A DNA stretch of 64,000 nt from an uncultured Prolixibacteraceae bacterium (GCA_903834475.1 CAILJH010000123.1:42962-106961), one strand, 5' to 3'. Numbered from the stretch's first letter, positions 1 to 9,643 are shown. Notes: generated from the sequence alone by a model not told the origin. A program made the numbers and translations.

Positions 1-2
1 AC

Positions 3-3000
3 ATTCGCACAGCCCAGGTTAAACTGAAGAATGGCAAAACTGAAACAGTAAATTGGTATCAGTTCAAAATCCCGGTTCGGAGTCCCAACGAGGTTTTCGG
101 TTCAATGACCGATTTTAAATCCATCCGTTTCTTGAGGATGTTTATGAGGGGCTTTTCAGAACCTACGGTTTTACGTTTTGCAACTCTTGATCTGGTTCGT
201 GCCGATTGGCGCAAATACACCAAATCGGTGGATGGAAATGTAGGAGTTGGTAATTTGAAGACTCAATTCGATATTACTGCAGTGAACATTGAAGAAAATG
301 CCAGTCGTAAGCCAGTAAATTACGTGCTTCCTCCGGGCATCGAGAGGGTGATCGATCCTGCCAATCCTCAGCTTCAGAAGCTCAATGAACAGTCGCTGTT
401 GCTGCGGGCCATTGATTTGGAATCGGCACAGGGGGTAGCTGCATATAAAAGCATTGGCATGGATTTCCGTAATTATAAACGGCTCAAGATGGAAGTTCAC
501 GCAGAGGCGATAGAAGGTTACCCACTCAAAAACAATGATTTGTCATTGTTTATACGACTGGGCTCCGACTACAACTTTAACTATTATGAATACGAAATTC
601 CACTGTCACTTACTCCATATGGCAGATACAGTAGTGATAATGAAGCCGACCGTTTAGTCGTTTGGCCTGATGCCAACCGGCTCGACATTCTCCTGGATGT
701 TTTTTCTAACTTGAAGTTGCAACGGAACGATGAAATGCGAAAGTCTGGTTCCGGAGTCAATATGTCGACAGTTTTTTCTATTGACGATGGAATCCGGAAG
801 ATAAAAATCAAGGGAAATCCAAATCTGGGCGGTGTTGAAGGAATCATGATCGGAATTCGGCATAATAAGGGCAGCACCATAGATCCTGATCCGCTTTCAG
901 TTATTGCCTGGGTAAACGAACTCCGCTTATCCGATTTCGAGGAAGGTGGCGGATGGGCTGCTACCGGTCGGGTTTCTGCCCGTTTGGCTGATTTGGGTTC
1001 GGTTATTTTTGCCGGAAGGACCCGAAGCGCCGGGTTCGGGAGCATCGATCAGAAAATGAATCAGCGGGCAATGGACCAACTGACCCAAGTGGATCTTTCG
1101 GCAAACCTTGAATTGGGGAAATTTTTCCCTGAAAAGGCTCAGGTCAGAATACCGGTATATTTAGGTTTTTCGCAAAGCAAAAGCAATCCGAAATACAACC
1201 CTCTTGATCCGGATATTACGATGCAACAAGCCCTGAATTCGGCTAACACTAAGGCCGAGAAAGATTCGGTGAATAGAATTGCACAGGATGTGGTTACCCG
1301 TAAAAGCATCAATTTTACGAATGTAAAAATTGATAAAACAAGTAAATCGGGAAAACCAAAAATATATGATCCGGCCAACTTCTCGGTGACCTATTCATAC
1401 AACGAGTTGACCAAGAGGAGTATTAATATTGAACATAGTCTGGATAAGAATTACCGGGGTTTGTTCAGCTACAGTTACAATGGGCGCCCTGAAATTATCG
1501 AGCCATTTAAAAACTCAAAACTTTTGAAGAAAAATATTTTCAGGCTGATCCGTGATTTTAATTTTTATCCACTTCCGTCGCAATTCTCCTTCAGGACCGA
1601 CATGTGGAGGCATTATAACGAGTCGCAGACCCGAAACATCGCGAATCCAAATATGATTATTCAGCCTACGTTTAATAAAGACTTCATCTGGAACCGCTAT
1701 TTCGATTTGCGCTATAACCTGACACGTAGTCTGGAACTCGATTTTTCTTCTGAAAATACTGCCCGAATTGATGAGCCTGCCGGAAGTATGAATAAATATG
1801 AAGATGGTTATGCCATGAAGAAAGATTCAATAATCAGAAATCTGATGAAAGGCGGACGACCAACTTTATATCATCACACCGTCAATGCGAACTATATGTT
1901 GCCGATCAACAAACTTCCATTTCTCGACTGGACTTCTCTTTCGGCACGTTATCAGGCCATGTACAACTGGCAGGCCGGACCTATAACAGAGAAATCGGTG
2001 GTACTTGGCAATGTGATTGAAAATTCGCGGCAAGTTCAGTTGAACGGTCAGCTCAATTTGGTGACATTGTACAATAAGGTAGGGTATTTGAAAGAAATCA
2101 ACCAGAAATACGGAACCAGTTCTAAACAGCAACAGCGCGTACAGCGACAGAATGCGCCCAAAAAAGGACAGCCTGCTCAGTCGAAACCCGCAAGTACCGA
2201 AAAGGAGAAAGCTGAACCACGAATCAAGGAAGTTCAGTATATCATCGAAAATGTCAGACTCAAAGCAAAAACGCCAAAATCGATATTTCATAAACTGGGC
2301 ACTCAGAAAGTTGAAGTTATAGCCACGGCTAAGGATGGGACAAAGATTGAAGGAGAAACGGTTGTGATCAATGAAAACCGGGTTAGTTTTACTTCGGATA
2401 AAAATATGTCAGGGGTTAAATTTGTGGTGAAAGGCAAGGTTGAGGTAAAAGGAGACCTTGGAAAGAAACTGGTTTTGTTTTCTGCCAGATTATTAATGAG
2501 TGTCCGAAGTATTTCCGGAAGTTACGCCACAACCGATGGAACTGTTCTGCCGGGATATATGCCTGAACCTAAAGTTTTTGGAAACAATAGTTTTAAGCCT
2601 TCTGGAAACATAATCAGTAATTCTTCAGGTCCGTCATTTGCTCCGGGGGTTCCTTTTCTTCTTGGATGGCAGGACAAGGCATTTGCGATGAAAGCTGCCA
2701 AAAGCGGTTGGCTTACAAGTGATTCGTCGCTTAATGCTCCTTTTGTTATGTCCCGCAGTGAAACGTGGAATTTCCGTGCCAATGTGGAACCAATCCCTGA
2801 TTTGCGAATTGATGTGAATGCGAACAGAACCTATTCAGAACGCATGACTGAATTTTTAAATTACAACAACAATTCAGGAACTTTCGATGCTGTAAACAGC
2901 TCGATCCGTGGCAATTTCACCATGTCGATAAATTCCATGCGTACCTCATTCAGCAAAATGGGGAAAGAAAGTATCCCGGCATCGAAGGCGTTTCAAAACC

Positions 3001-3917
3001 TGAAAGATAACCGGTTGATTATAGCTGAACGTCTTGCAAATCAGCGAACTGCCGGCAGTAAGAATGGATATACCGGAGCACTTGATCCGGCAACAGGATT
3101 TCCAGCTGGATATGGACCGACCTCGCCACAAGTATTGATTCCTTCATTTATTGCAGCATACACCGGGCAATCTCCCGATAAAGTTGCTTTAGACCCTTTC
3201 CCGTCGTTGAAATATATGCGTCCGAACTGGCGGATTACCTACGAGGGTGTGGTCTCCAAGTCTGAACTTTTGAAAAAGTACTTTAAAACATTAAGCTTTA
3301 ACCATGCCTATCGGTCGAGTTACAATGTTGGTTCATTCATCTCTAATCTCGACTACGATGAGAAAATGTACGATGATGGCTTTAGTTATATCAGGAATAA
3401 ATTAGGAGATTTCATCGGCCCGAGTGACATTAGTGCAGTAAGCATTTCAGAGCAGTTTAGTCCGTTACTGAATATCGATATTACCTGGATCAACGATTTC
3501 GAAACCCGGGCAGAGTTTAAAACCTCCCGGAACCTTGCACTGAGTTTTGCCAATAACCAGATTACTGAAGTATTGAGTAATGAAATGGTATTTGGAACGG
3601 GTTATCGCTTTACCCGTATGGATTTGATCGTTAAAACAAAAAAATCACAAAAGGCCTATTCGAATGATTTAAATATTCGTGCCGACCTTTCATTCCGGAA
3701 AAACAAAACCATTCTACGGAAAATTGTGGAAGGTGTTGACGATCTGACAGCCGGCCAGGATGCGATTACATTAAAGACTACGGCTGATTACCAGCTTAGC
3801 GACCGTTTTCAGTTACGGGTTTACTACGACAAAATCCTGAATAAGCCAAAGGTTGGATCATTCAATACTTCAAATACAAATTTCGGGGTTAGCTTCCGGT
3901 TTACGCTGGCACAATAG
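3..3917 (+). CDS. sprA: SprA family outer-membrane translocon / gliding motility protein, C-terminal part (5' truncated by window edge)
   Basis: Frame is open from base 3 (IRTAQVKLKNGKTETVNWYQFKIPVRSPNEVFGSMTDFKSIRFLRMF...) and continues into the 1270-aa ORF; long beta-strand-rich C-terminus ending in a typical outer-membrane 'FGVSFRFTLAQ' strand. Confidence 0.9.
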   Translation: MRTAQVKLKNGKTETVNWYQFKIPVRSPNEVFGSMTDFKSIRFLRMFMRGFSEPTVLRFATLDLVRADWRKYTKSVDGNVGVGNLKTQFDITAVNIEENASRKPVNYVLPPGIERVIDPANPQLQKLNEQSLLLRAIDLESAQGVAAYKSIGMDFRNYKRLKMEVHAEAIEGYPLKNNDLSLFIRLGSDYNFNYYEYEIPLSLTPYGRYSSDNEADRLVVWPDANRLDILLDVFSNLKLQRNDEMRKSGSGVNMSTVFSIDDGIRKIKIKGNPNLGGVEGIMIGIRHNKGSTIDPDPLSVIAWVNELRLSDFEEGGGWAATGRVSARLADLGSVIFAGRTRSAGFGSIDQKMNQRAMDQLTQVDLSANLELGKFFPEKAQVRIPVYLGFSQSKSNPKYNPLDPDITMQQALNSANTKAEKDSVNRIAQDVVTRKSINFTNVKIDKTSKSGKPKIYDPANFSVTYSYNELTKRSINIEHSLDKNYRGLFSYSYNGRPEIIEPFKNSKLLKKNIFRLIRDFNFYPLPSQFSFRTDMWRHYNESQTRNIANPNMIIQPTFNKDFIWNRYFDLRYNLTRSLELDFSSENTARIDEPAGSMNKYEDGYAMKKDSIIRNLMKGGRPTLYHHTVNANYMLPINKLPFLDWTSLSARYQAMYNWQAGPITEKSVVLGNVIENSRQVQLNGQLNLVTLYNKVGYLKEINQKYGTSSKQQQRVQRQNAPKKGQPAQSKPASTEKEKAEPRIKEVQYIIENVRLKAKTPKSIFHKLGTQKVEVIATAKDGTKIEGETVVINENRVSFTSDKNMSGVKFVVKGKVEVKGDLGKKLVLFSARLLMSVRSISGSYATTDGTVLPGYMPEPKVFGNNSFKPSGNIISNSSGPSFAPGVPFLLGWQDKAFAMKAAKSGWLTSDSSLNAPFVMSRSETWNFRANVEPIPDLRIDVNANRTYSERMTEFLNYNNNSGTFDAVNSSIRGNFTMSINSMRTSFSKMGKESIPASKAFQNLKDNRLIIAERLANQRTAGSKNGYTGALDPATGFPAGYGPTSPQVLIPSFIAAYTGQSPDKVALDPFPSLKYMRPNWRITYEGVVSKSELLKKYFKTLSFNHAYRSSYNVGSFISNLDYDEKMYDDGFSYIRNKLGDFIGPSDISAVSISEQFSPLLNIDITWINDFETRAEFKTSRNLALSFANNQITEVLSNEMVFGTGYRFTRMDLIVKTKKSQKAYSNDLNIRADLSFRKNKTILRKIVEGVDDLTAGQDAITLKTTADYQLSDRFQLRVYYDKILNKPKVGSFNTSNTNFGVSFRFTLAQ

Positions 3918-4344
3918 AAAAAGGAAAGGGTCATTAGTCGCTCAGTATGTTGGCATAAAGTTCATAAACGAATAACTTTGAAAATGGGAAGGGCCTTGGG
4001 GTTCAGCCCTGAAAGGGTGACAGATAATAGCACAGGGCTTCGGCGTGAGCTCAGTCGAACGGCTTCGCCCTGTGTTATATGGGAAAAGGACCACATTGTC
4101 CGCGCAAAATGGTTTTCAAGGAATTAACCTTCTTTCGGACGAAACCATATTGGCCTTCAAAAAAGCAGTTACATAAGAGTAAATAGGAAAGTGGAAAAAG
4201 GAATATCAATTACCAATCGATTTACTCCCTTTTTCCTCTTTTCTTTTCCCATTTTTCGAGTGGCTATTGACTTTTTTTAAACTTTATCTCCGAACCCTTG
4301 TTATTCTGTTATTAATTTCATTTTTTTACACCAGAATTTAAAAC

Positions 4345-4404
4345 ATGATTCAAAATACAAATACAATATGGCTTCCGTGGTGGGGTCTTCTTTCTAACAA
4401 GTAA
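4345..4404 (+). CDS. Candidate trp operon leader peptide, 19 aa: MIQNTNTIWLPWWGLLSNK*
   Basis: ATG 4345, stop TAA 4402-4404; three Trp codons (4369-4371, 4378-4380, 4381-4383) in a 19-codon ORF directly upstream of an intrinsic terminator and trpE. Confidence 0.75.
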   Translation: MIQNTNTIWLPWWGLLSNK

Positions 4405-4581
4405 GAAGTAAGAGCCATATTGGTATTTTTAAACGATACTAAGGCCTGCTTCTCTTCGGATTGGCAGATTTTTAATTTAAGCTGAGTAGGATGAATGTAA
4501 TGAGAAATATTTGGTGGTGGCACAGAAACTTTACACAATACCGTGGAAGGAAGTAGCTATCATTGTTCAAATTGAACGGAA

Positions 4582-4619
4582 AAGCGGCTTATCGGAACAC
4601 GGTAAGCCGTTTTTTTTTA
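4582..4619 (+). terminator. Intrinsic terminator between leader ORF and trpE (candidate attenuator terminator)
   Basis: CGGCTTA (4585-4591) / TAAGCCG (4603-4609) stem followed by an uninterrupted T run (4610-4618). Confidence 0.8.
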
Positions 4620-4622
4620 GGG

Positions 4623-4764
4623 AAGCCCCTCTAAATCTCCCCGATGGGGAGACTTAAAGAATGTTCAATCAAGGAAAAATGAAATCAAGAATATTGAGAA
4701 TATAACGGAAAATAATCGCAATGCTTTTAAGCCTCCCCTTCTGGGGGAGGTTTTGAGGGGGCTT
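4623..4764. repeat. Pair of short G/C palindromes, A copy 4623-4655 (AAGCCCCTCTAAATCTCCCCGATGGGGAGACTT) and B copy 4729-4764 (AAGCCTCCCCTTCTGGGGGAGGTTTTGAGGGGGCTT)
   Basis: Read directly; inverted copies bracketing the segment before trpE. Confidence 0.9.
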
Positions 4765-4779
4765 AAAACCATATATCGC

Positions 4780-6189
4780 ATGAAACAAATTAATGTACAA
4801 GTCAGTGTAAAAAAGATACTTGCCGATACTTTGACCCCGGTGAGTGTTTACCTGAAATTCAGGGATTTATTCCCGAATTCAATTTTGCTCGAAAGCTCCG
4901 ATTACCATGGTCATGAAAATGCATACTCATTTATTTGCATCAAGCCTATGGCTTGCTTTACAGCCGATTCGGGCGAAATCACCATCGAATACAATGGTCG
5001 TGAGAAGCTGAGCAAAACCATTTCTCAGGAATGCAGGGTAGATCAGCAACTGGAAGCTTTTTTCAAGTCGTTTAATTTATCCGGAGAAACTGAGAACCTT
5101 CCGGCTAACGGACTTTTCGGCTACATCAGTTACGATGCTGTGAAATATTTTGAGAAGATTGAAATTGCAGCTGCCGCCAAAGAAGCCTACTCGGTTCCCG
5201 AGGTAAAATACTGTTTCTATAAATACATCGTGGCCATCGACCATCACAAAGACATGATCTACCTGATCGAAAATCTGATGGAGGGCGAAACTAAAGAAAT
5301 CGGACAAATTGAATCGTTGCTGCGGAACCTGACATTCTCCCCAACACAATTTGATACTGTAGGCGAAGAAGTTTCTAACATTACCAATGAGCAGTATAAG
5401 TATATGGTCAGTAAAGGAAAGGAACATTGTTTCCGGGGCGACGTTTTCCAGATTGTGCTTTCGCGACAGTTTTCACAGCCATTTAAAGGCGATGAGTTCA
5501 ACGTTTACCGTGCCTTGCGTTCGGTAAATCCATCACCATATTTGTTCTTTTTCGACTACGGAACATACCGGATATTTGGTTCAAGTCCTGAAGCTGAGTT
5601 GCGGATTAAGAAAGATCGCGCCATCATCAACCCAATTGCAGGTACTTTTAAACGCTCCGGAAATGATGACGAAGATCGCGTTTCAGCAGAGCGTTTGTGT
5701 GCCGACCCGAAGGAAAACGCAGAACATGTGATGCTGGTTGATCTGGCACGGAACGATTTGAGCCGCAATGCCAGCGATGTTAAGGTTGACAGCTATCGCC
5801 AGGTTCAGTACTTTTCGCATGTCATCCATTTGGTGTCCGAAGTTTCAGGTAAGCTGCCGGAGAATACCAATATGATTACCGTATTAGGCGATTCATTTCC
5901 AGCCGGAACTTTGTCCGGAGCACCAAAACATCGCGCCATGCAACTGATCGACACCTACGAAAACCAGCGTCGCAGCTATTATGGAGGTTGTATCGGTTAT
6001 CTCGGATTTGATAATTCATTGAACCATGCCATCATGATCCGTTCGTTCCTGAGTAAAGGAAATGTTCTGTTTTATCAGGCTGGTGCCGGTATCGTTGCCG
6101 ACTCAGTGGAAGAAAGTGAACTCCAGGAAGTGAACAACAAACTGGCCGCCTTGAAAAAAGCATTGGAAATTGCGAAAGAGATTAATTAA
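4780..6189 (+). CDS. trpE: Anthranilate synthase component I
   Basis: ORF 4753-6189, more likely start at ATG 4780 (MKQINVQVSVKK); chorismate-binding signature ...FQIVLSRQFS..., SSPEAELRI, GSFPAGTLSGAPKHRAMQLI. Confidence 0.95.
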   Translation: MKQINVQVSVKKILADTLTPVSVYLKFRDLFPNSILLESSDYHGHENAYSFICIKPMACFTADSGEITIEYNGREKLSKTISQECRVDQQLEAFFKSFNLSGETENLPANGLFGYISYDAVKYFEKIEIAAAAKEAYSVPEVKYCFYKYIVAIDHHKDMIYLIENLMEGETKEIGQIESLLRNLTFSPTQFDTVGEEVSNITNEQYKYMVSKGKEHCFRGDVFQIVLSRQFSQPFKGDEFNVYRALRSVNPSPYLFFFDYGTYRIFGSSPEAELRIKKDRAIINPIAGTFKRSGNDDEDRVSAERLCADPKENAEHVMLVDLARNDLSRNASDVKVDSYRQVQYFSHVIHLVSEVSGKLPENTNMITVLGDSFPAGTLSGAPKHRAMQLIDTYENQRRSYYGGCIGYLGFDNSLNHAIMIRSFLSKGNVLFYQAGAGIVADSVEESELQEVNNKLAALKKALEIAKEIN

Positions 6190-6194
6190 ATAAG

Positions 6195-6342
6195 AAGCCC
6201 CTCTAAATCTCCCCGAAGGGGAGACTTTTGGATAATGGAAGTTCAGAACATTTAAACTTTTAAATAATGAATACAAATTCAAACCCCAAAAATATGCATC
6301 CCGGTTCTTTCACTCCTCCTTCGGAGGGGAAGGGGGAGGCTT
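6195..6342. repeat. Palindrome pair: A 6195-6227, B 6311-6342
   Basis: AAGCCCCTCTAAATCTCCCCGAAGGGGAGACTT starts 5 nt after the trpE stop; CACTCCTCCTTCGGAGGGGAAGGGGGAGGCTT lies within the trpG 5' coding end. Confidence 0.9.
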
Positions 6343-6953
6343 CTATAGTAGTCATAGATAATTACGATTCGTTCACATACAACCTGGTGCATGCCATCAA
6401 AAAAATATCGGGTTTGCAGGTTGATGTTTTCCGGAACGATGAAATTGCACTGGAAGATCTGGATCAGTACGATAAAATTGTGTTGTCGCCCGGTCCCGGA
6501 ATTCCGGAGGAAGCCGGATTGTTGCTGGATATTATACGCAGATACGGACCTACCAAAAGTATGCTGGGCGTGTGTCTCGGGCATCAGGCCATAGGCGAGG
6601 CTTTTGGAGGCACACTGACCAACATGAACCGTGTTCTGCATGGTATTTCAACACCGGTTACCACAACCAAAGTTGCAAGCAGATTGTTTGATGGTTTACC
6701 TGCTACTTTTGAAGTCGGTCGCTATCATTCATGGATTGTCAACGAAACTGATCTTCCGGAATGTTTGCAGGTTACCAGCTATGACGATAAAGGCATGATC
6801 ATGTCGATGAAACACACTACTTTTGATGTTGAAGGAGTTCAGTTTCATCCTGAATCAGTCTTGACACCACTCGGCGAACAGATGATTGCAAACTGGCTGG
6901 GAAAAGCCTCCCCCAACCCCTCCGAAGGAGGGGAGTTAAAGGCTTCGAAATAA
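6267..6953 (+). CDS. trpG: Anthranilate synthase component II (glutamine amidotransferase)
   Basis: IVVIDNYDSFTYNLV, LGVCLGHQAIGEAFGG, GVQFHPESVLT; both termini carry repeat-encoded extensions (TPPSEGKGEAS and KASPNPSEGGE). Confidence 0.93.
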   Translation: MNTNSNPKNMHPGSFTPPSEGKGEASIVVIDNYDSFTYNLVHAIKKISGLQVDVFRNDEIALEDLDQYDKIVLSPGPGIPEEAGLLLDIIRRYGPTKSMLGVCLGHQAIGEAFGGTLTNMNRVLHGISTPVTTTKVASRLFDGLPATFEVGRYHSWIVNETDLPECLQVTSYDDKGMIMSMKHTTFDVEGVQFHPESVLTPLGEQMIANWLGKASPNPSEGGELKASK

Positions 6954-7017
6954 TTGTAATATATAAATGGTAACATTTTCCAATCGTTCCCCCTTCGGGG
7001 GAATATGAAGGGGGCTT
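6904..7017. repeat. Palindrome pair: A 6904-6937, B 6986-7017
   Basis: AAGCCTCCCCCAACCCCTCCGAAGGAGGGGAGTT (inside trpG 3' end) and GTTCCCCCTTCGGGGGAATATGAAGGGGGCTT just before trpD. Confidence 0.9.
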
Positions 7018-7019
7018 TT

Positions 7020-8015
7020 ATGAAAGATACATTGAACTACCTGTTTACAGGGAATAACCTAATGAAAGCTGAGGCTCACCAGATGCTGATTCGAATTGCT
7101 GAAGGGCAGTTTTCGGATAGTGAAATTGCTTCATTTCTGACTGTATTCCGGATGCGCCGGATAACTGGCGAAGAATTGGCAGGATTCAGGGAGGCATTGC
7201 TCGAGCTGTGTGTTGCCATTGACCTTTCGGAATTCAACACCATTGATGTGGTTGGTACCGGTGGCGATGGAAAAGACACTTTTAATATTTCCACTCTCAG
7301 CGCATTTGTTTTGGCCGGAGCGGGTTATAAAGTAACCAAACACGGTAATTACGGATTGTCGTCAGTGAGTGGATCATCGAACATGTTTGAGTATTTTGGG
7401 TACAAATTCAGCAGCGATCAGGGCAAGTTGCGCCGTGAAGTGGAAGATGCAGGGATTTGTTTCCTACATGCTCCGCTGTTTCATCCGGCTATGAAAAGTG
7501 TTGGTTCGGTTCGAAAAACACTAAAAGTAAAGACACTTTTCAATATGATGGGGCCAATTATCAATCCATCCTTCCCGAGAAATCAATTAGTAGGCGTGTA
7601 TGATTTGGATGTCATGGATTTATATCATCAGGTTTTCAGGGAAAGCGGACAGAATTATATCATCGTGAGTAGTCTGGATGGTTACGACGAGATATCGCTT
7701 ACCGGCGATGCCCGTTTTGTTTCGAACCTGACGGAAGATAATCTCTCTCCGGCTGATTTTGGTCTGGCGCAGGTTTCTCCGGAAGAACTTTATGGCGGTG
7801 AAACGGTTGAAGCCGCTGCAGCAATTTTCAGAAGTGTATTGGAAGGAACTGGGACAACAGCACAGCAAAATGTAGTAGTTGCCAATACTGGCCTGGGAAT
7901 TCAATGTATTAATCCGGAGAAATCGCTGGTCGATTGTGTTGCTGAAGCCTCTGAATCATTAGAATCAGGAAAGGCATTGGCTGCTTTTAAAAAATTGATG
8001 ACAATGAATAAATGA
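7020..8015 (+). CDS. trpD: Anthranilate phosphoribosyltransferase
   Basis: DVVGTGGDGKDTFNISTLSAFVLAGAGYKVTKHGNYGLSS signature; ORF-track start at 7005 lies in the repeat, so ATG 7020 preferred. Confidence 0.95.
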   Translation: MKDTLNYLFTGNNLMKAEAHQMLIRIAEGQFSDSEIASFLTVFRMRRITGEELAGFREALLELCVAIDLSEFNTIDVVGTGGDGKDTFNISTLSAFVLAGAGYKVTKHGNYGLSSVSGSSNMFEYFGYKFSSDQGKLRREVEDAGICFLHAPLFHPAMKSVGSVRKTLKVKTLFNMMGPIINPSFPRNQLVGVYDLDVMDLYHQVFRESGQNYIIVSSLDGYDEISLTGDARFVSNLTEDNLSPADFGLAQVSPEELYGGETVEAAAAIFRSVLEGTGTTAQQNVVVANTGLGIQCINPEKSLVDCVAEASESLESGKALAAFKKLMTMNK

Positions 8016-8167
8016 AGCCTCACCCCCAATCCCTCCCCGAAGGGAAGGGGAGCCGGAATCGCATTGCGGGTGAAAATGGCGTTGAAGTCGAAGAAATGAA
8101 TGTGAAATATTAATCAAAATTAATGTAGTACCAAAAGCCCCTCCTTCGGAGGGGTTGGGGAGGCTCT
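8015..8167. repeat. Palindrome pair: A 8015-8054, B 8135-8167
   Basis: AAGCCTCACCCCCAATCCCTCCCCGAAGGGAAGGGGAGCC begins at the last base of the trpD stop; AAGCCCCTCCTTCGGAGGGGTTGGGGAGGCTCTT ends directly before trpC ATG 8169. Confidence 0.9.
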
Positions 8168-8168
8168 T

Positions 8169-8954
8169 ATGAATATACTCGATCAGATTAACAACAATAA
8201 AAGAACCGAAATTGCTGAGGCAAAAAGTAAGGTTTCGTTGGAACAATTGAAGGAATCGCCCTATTTTAAGCGGAAGACGAACTCGCTGAAAGCCGCATTG
8301 CTGGCCGAAGGGGCGAGTGGAGTTATTGCCGAATTCAAAACGCAATCGCCTTCAAAAGGGGTAATAAATGCTGAGGCCGAAGCTTTGGAAGTAACCGCCA
8401 CATATGTTTCTGCCGGGGCAAGCGGATTGTCGGTTCTGACTGATGAACGGTTTTTCGGAGGCTCATTTGAGAATCTGGCATCAGCACGTTGGGCCAATAA
8501 AAACACTCCGATTTTGCGTAAAGATTTTATGCTCGATCCATATCAGATTTACGAAGCCCGCGCACATGGCGCCGATGTGATTTTGCTGATTGCCGAAAGT
8601 CTGAGCAAAAGTTTGCTGCTCGAACTGACCCAAACGGCCAAGGAAATCGGGCTGGAAGTTTTGGTGGAAGTTCACAGTGCTGAAGAACTGGAAAAGCTGA
8701 ATCCCCAGATCGATTTGGTTGGAGTGAACAACCGAAACCTGAAAACTTTTGAAGTGGATATTCAGACTTCAGTCCGGTTGAGCAAGCTCATTCCGGAACA
8801 GTTTGTGAAAATTTCGGAGAGTGGAATTTCTGATCCTGAAAGCATTTTACAGCTTCGTGCTGCCGGATTTAAAGGCTTCCTGATTGGTGAAACTTTTATG
8901 AAAACCGATAACCCGGGTAAAGCCTGTGCTGAGTTTATTGAGAAATTGAAATAG
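8169..8954 (+). CDS. trpC: Indole-3-glycerol phosphate synthase
   Basis: IAEFKTQSPSKG, LRKDFMLDPYQIYEARAHGADVILLI, VGVNNRNLKTFEVD, ISESGI. Confidence 0.95.
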   Translation: MNILDQINNNKRTEIAEAKSKVSLEQLKESPYFKRKTNSLKAALLAEGASGVIAEFKTQSPSKGVINAEAEALEVTATYVSAGASGLSVLTDERFFGGSFENLASARWANKNTPILRKDFMLDPYQIYEARAHGADVILLIAESLSKSLLLELTQTAKEIGLEVLVEVHSAEELEKLNPQIDLVGVNNRNLKTFEVDIQTSVRLSKLIPEQFVKISESGISDPESILQLRAAGFKGFLIGETFMKTDNPGKACAEFIEKLK

Positions 8955-8963
8955 TAATTCTAC

Positions 8964-8998
8964 TATTCACGGGGTGACTCCAAGTCACCCCGTGAATA
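8964..8998. repeat. Perfect 16-bp-stem hairpin between trpC and trpF
   Basis: TATTCACGGGGTGACT (8964-8979) / AGTCACCCCGTGAATA (8983-8998), 3-nt loop. Confidence 0.9.
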
Positions 8999-9010
8999 AA
9001 ATATAGAACT

Positions 9011-9643
9011 ATGAACACCTTAAAACTAAAAGTCTGTGGTATGCGCGATCCTGAAAACATTTCAGGAGTAGTTGCTGCATTGCCCGACTTTCTGGGATTC
9101 ATTTTCTATCCGAAAAGCAAACGATTTGCAGGATTCGAACCTTCTTCAGAAATACTGGAAGCTATTCCTGATTCGATTAAGAAAGCAGGCGTTTTTGTTG
9201 ATGAAATTCGAGAAAGAGTACTGGAAATTGCTGCGAGCTGGAAATTGAATGTAGTTCAACTCCATGGAAATGAAACTCCGGAATATTGTGAGCTGATAAA
9301 GAATTCCGGAATGGTCGTTTTCAAAGCCTTTTCGGTTGATGAACAATTTGACTTTGCAGGTTTAACTGCTTATTCCAAAGTCTGTGATTATTTTCTGTTC
9401 GATACCAAAGGCCAGTTACCGGGCGGAACCGGGCAGAAATTCAACTGGAAATTGCTCGAAAATTACACTGGCGTTGTTCCGTTCTTTTTGAGTGGCGGAA
9501 TTGGTCCGGATGATCTGCAGACCATTCGTAATTTTGAACATCTCCGATGGTATGGAATAGATATCAACAGCGGTTTTGAAATCATTCCTGGATTGAAAGA
9601 TGTTGATAAAGTCAGAGAATTTATATCAGGAATAAGAGTTTAA
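9011..9643 (+). CDS. trpF: Phosphoribosylanthranilate isomerase
   Basis: LKVCGMRDPENI, FIFYPKSKRF, VVQLHGNE, FLSGGIGPDD, GIDINSGFE. Confidence 0.95.
   Translation: MNTLKLKVCGMRDPENISGVVAALPDFLGFIFYPKSKRFAGFEPSSEILEAIPDSIKKAGVFVDEIRERVLEIAASWKLNVVQLHGNETPEYCELIKNSGMVVFKAFSVDEQFDFAGLTAYSKVCDYFLFDTKGQLPGGTGQKFNWKLLENYTGVVPFFLSGGIGPDDLQTIRNFEHLRWYGIDINSGFEIIPGLKDVDKVREFISGIRV

Noticed and set aside
4350-4538. Antisense ORF (62 aa) covering the trp leader region
   Set aside because: Opposite strand to the Trp-codon leader and attenuator-like structure; no protein-like features.
7005-7019. Upstream ATG of trpD in the ORF track
   Set aside because: Lies inside the palindromic B copy; ATG 7020 gives the normal TrpD N-terminus.
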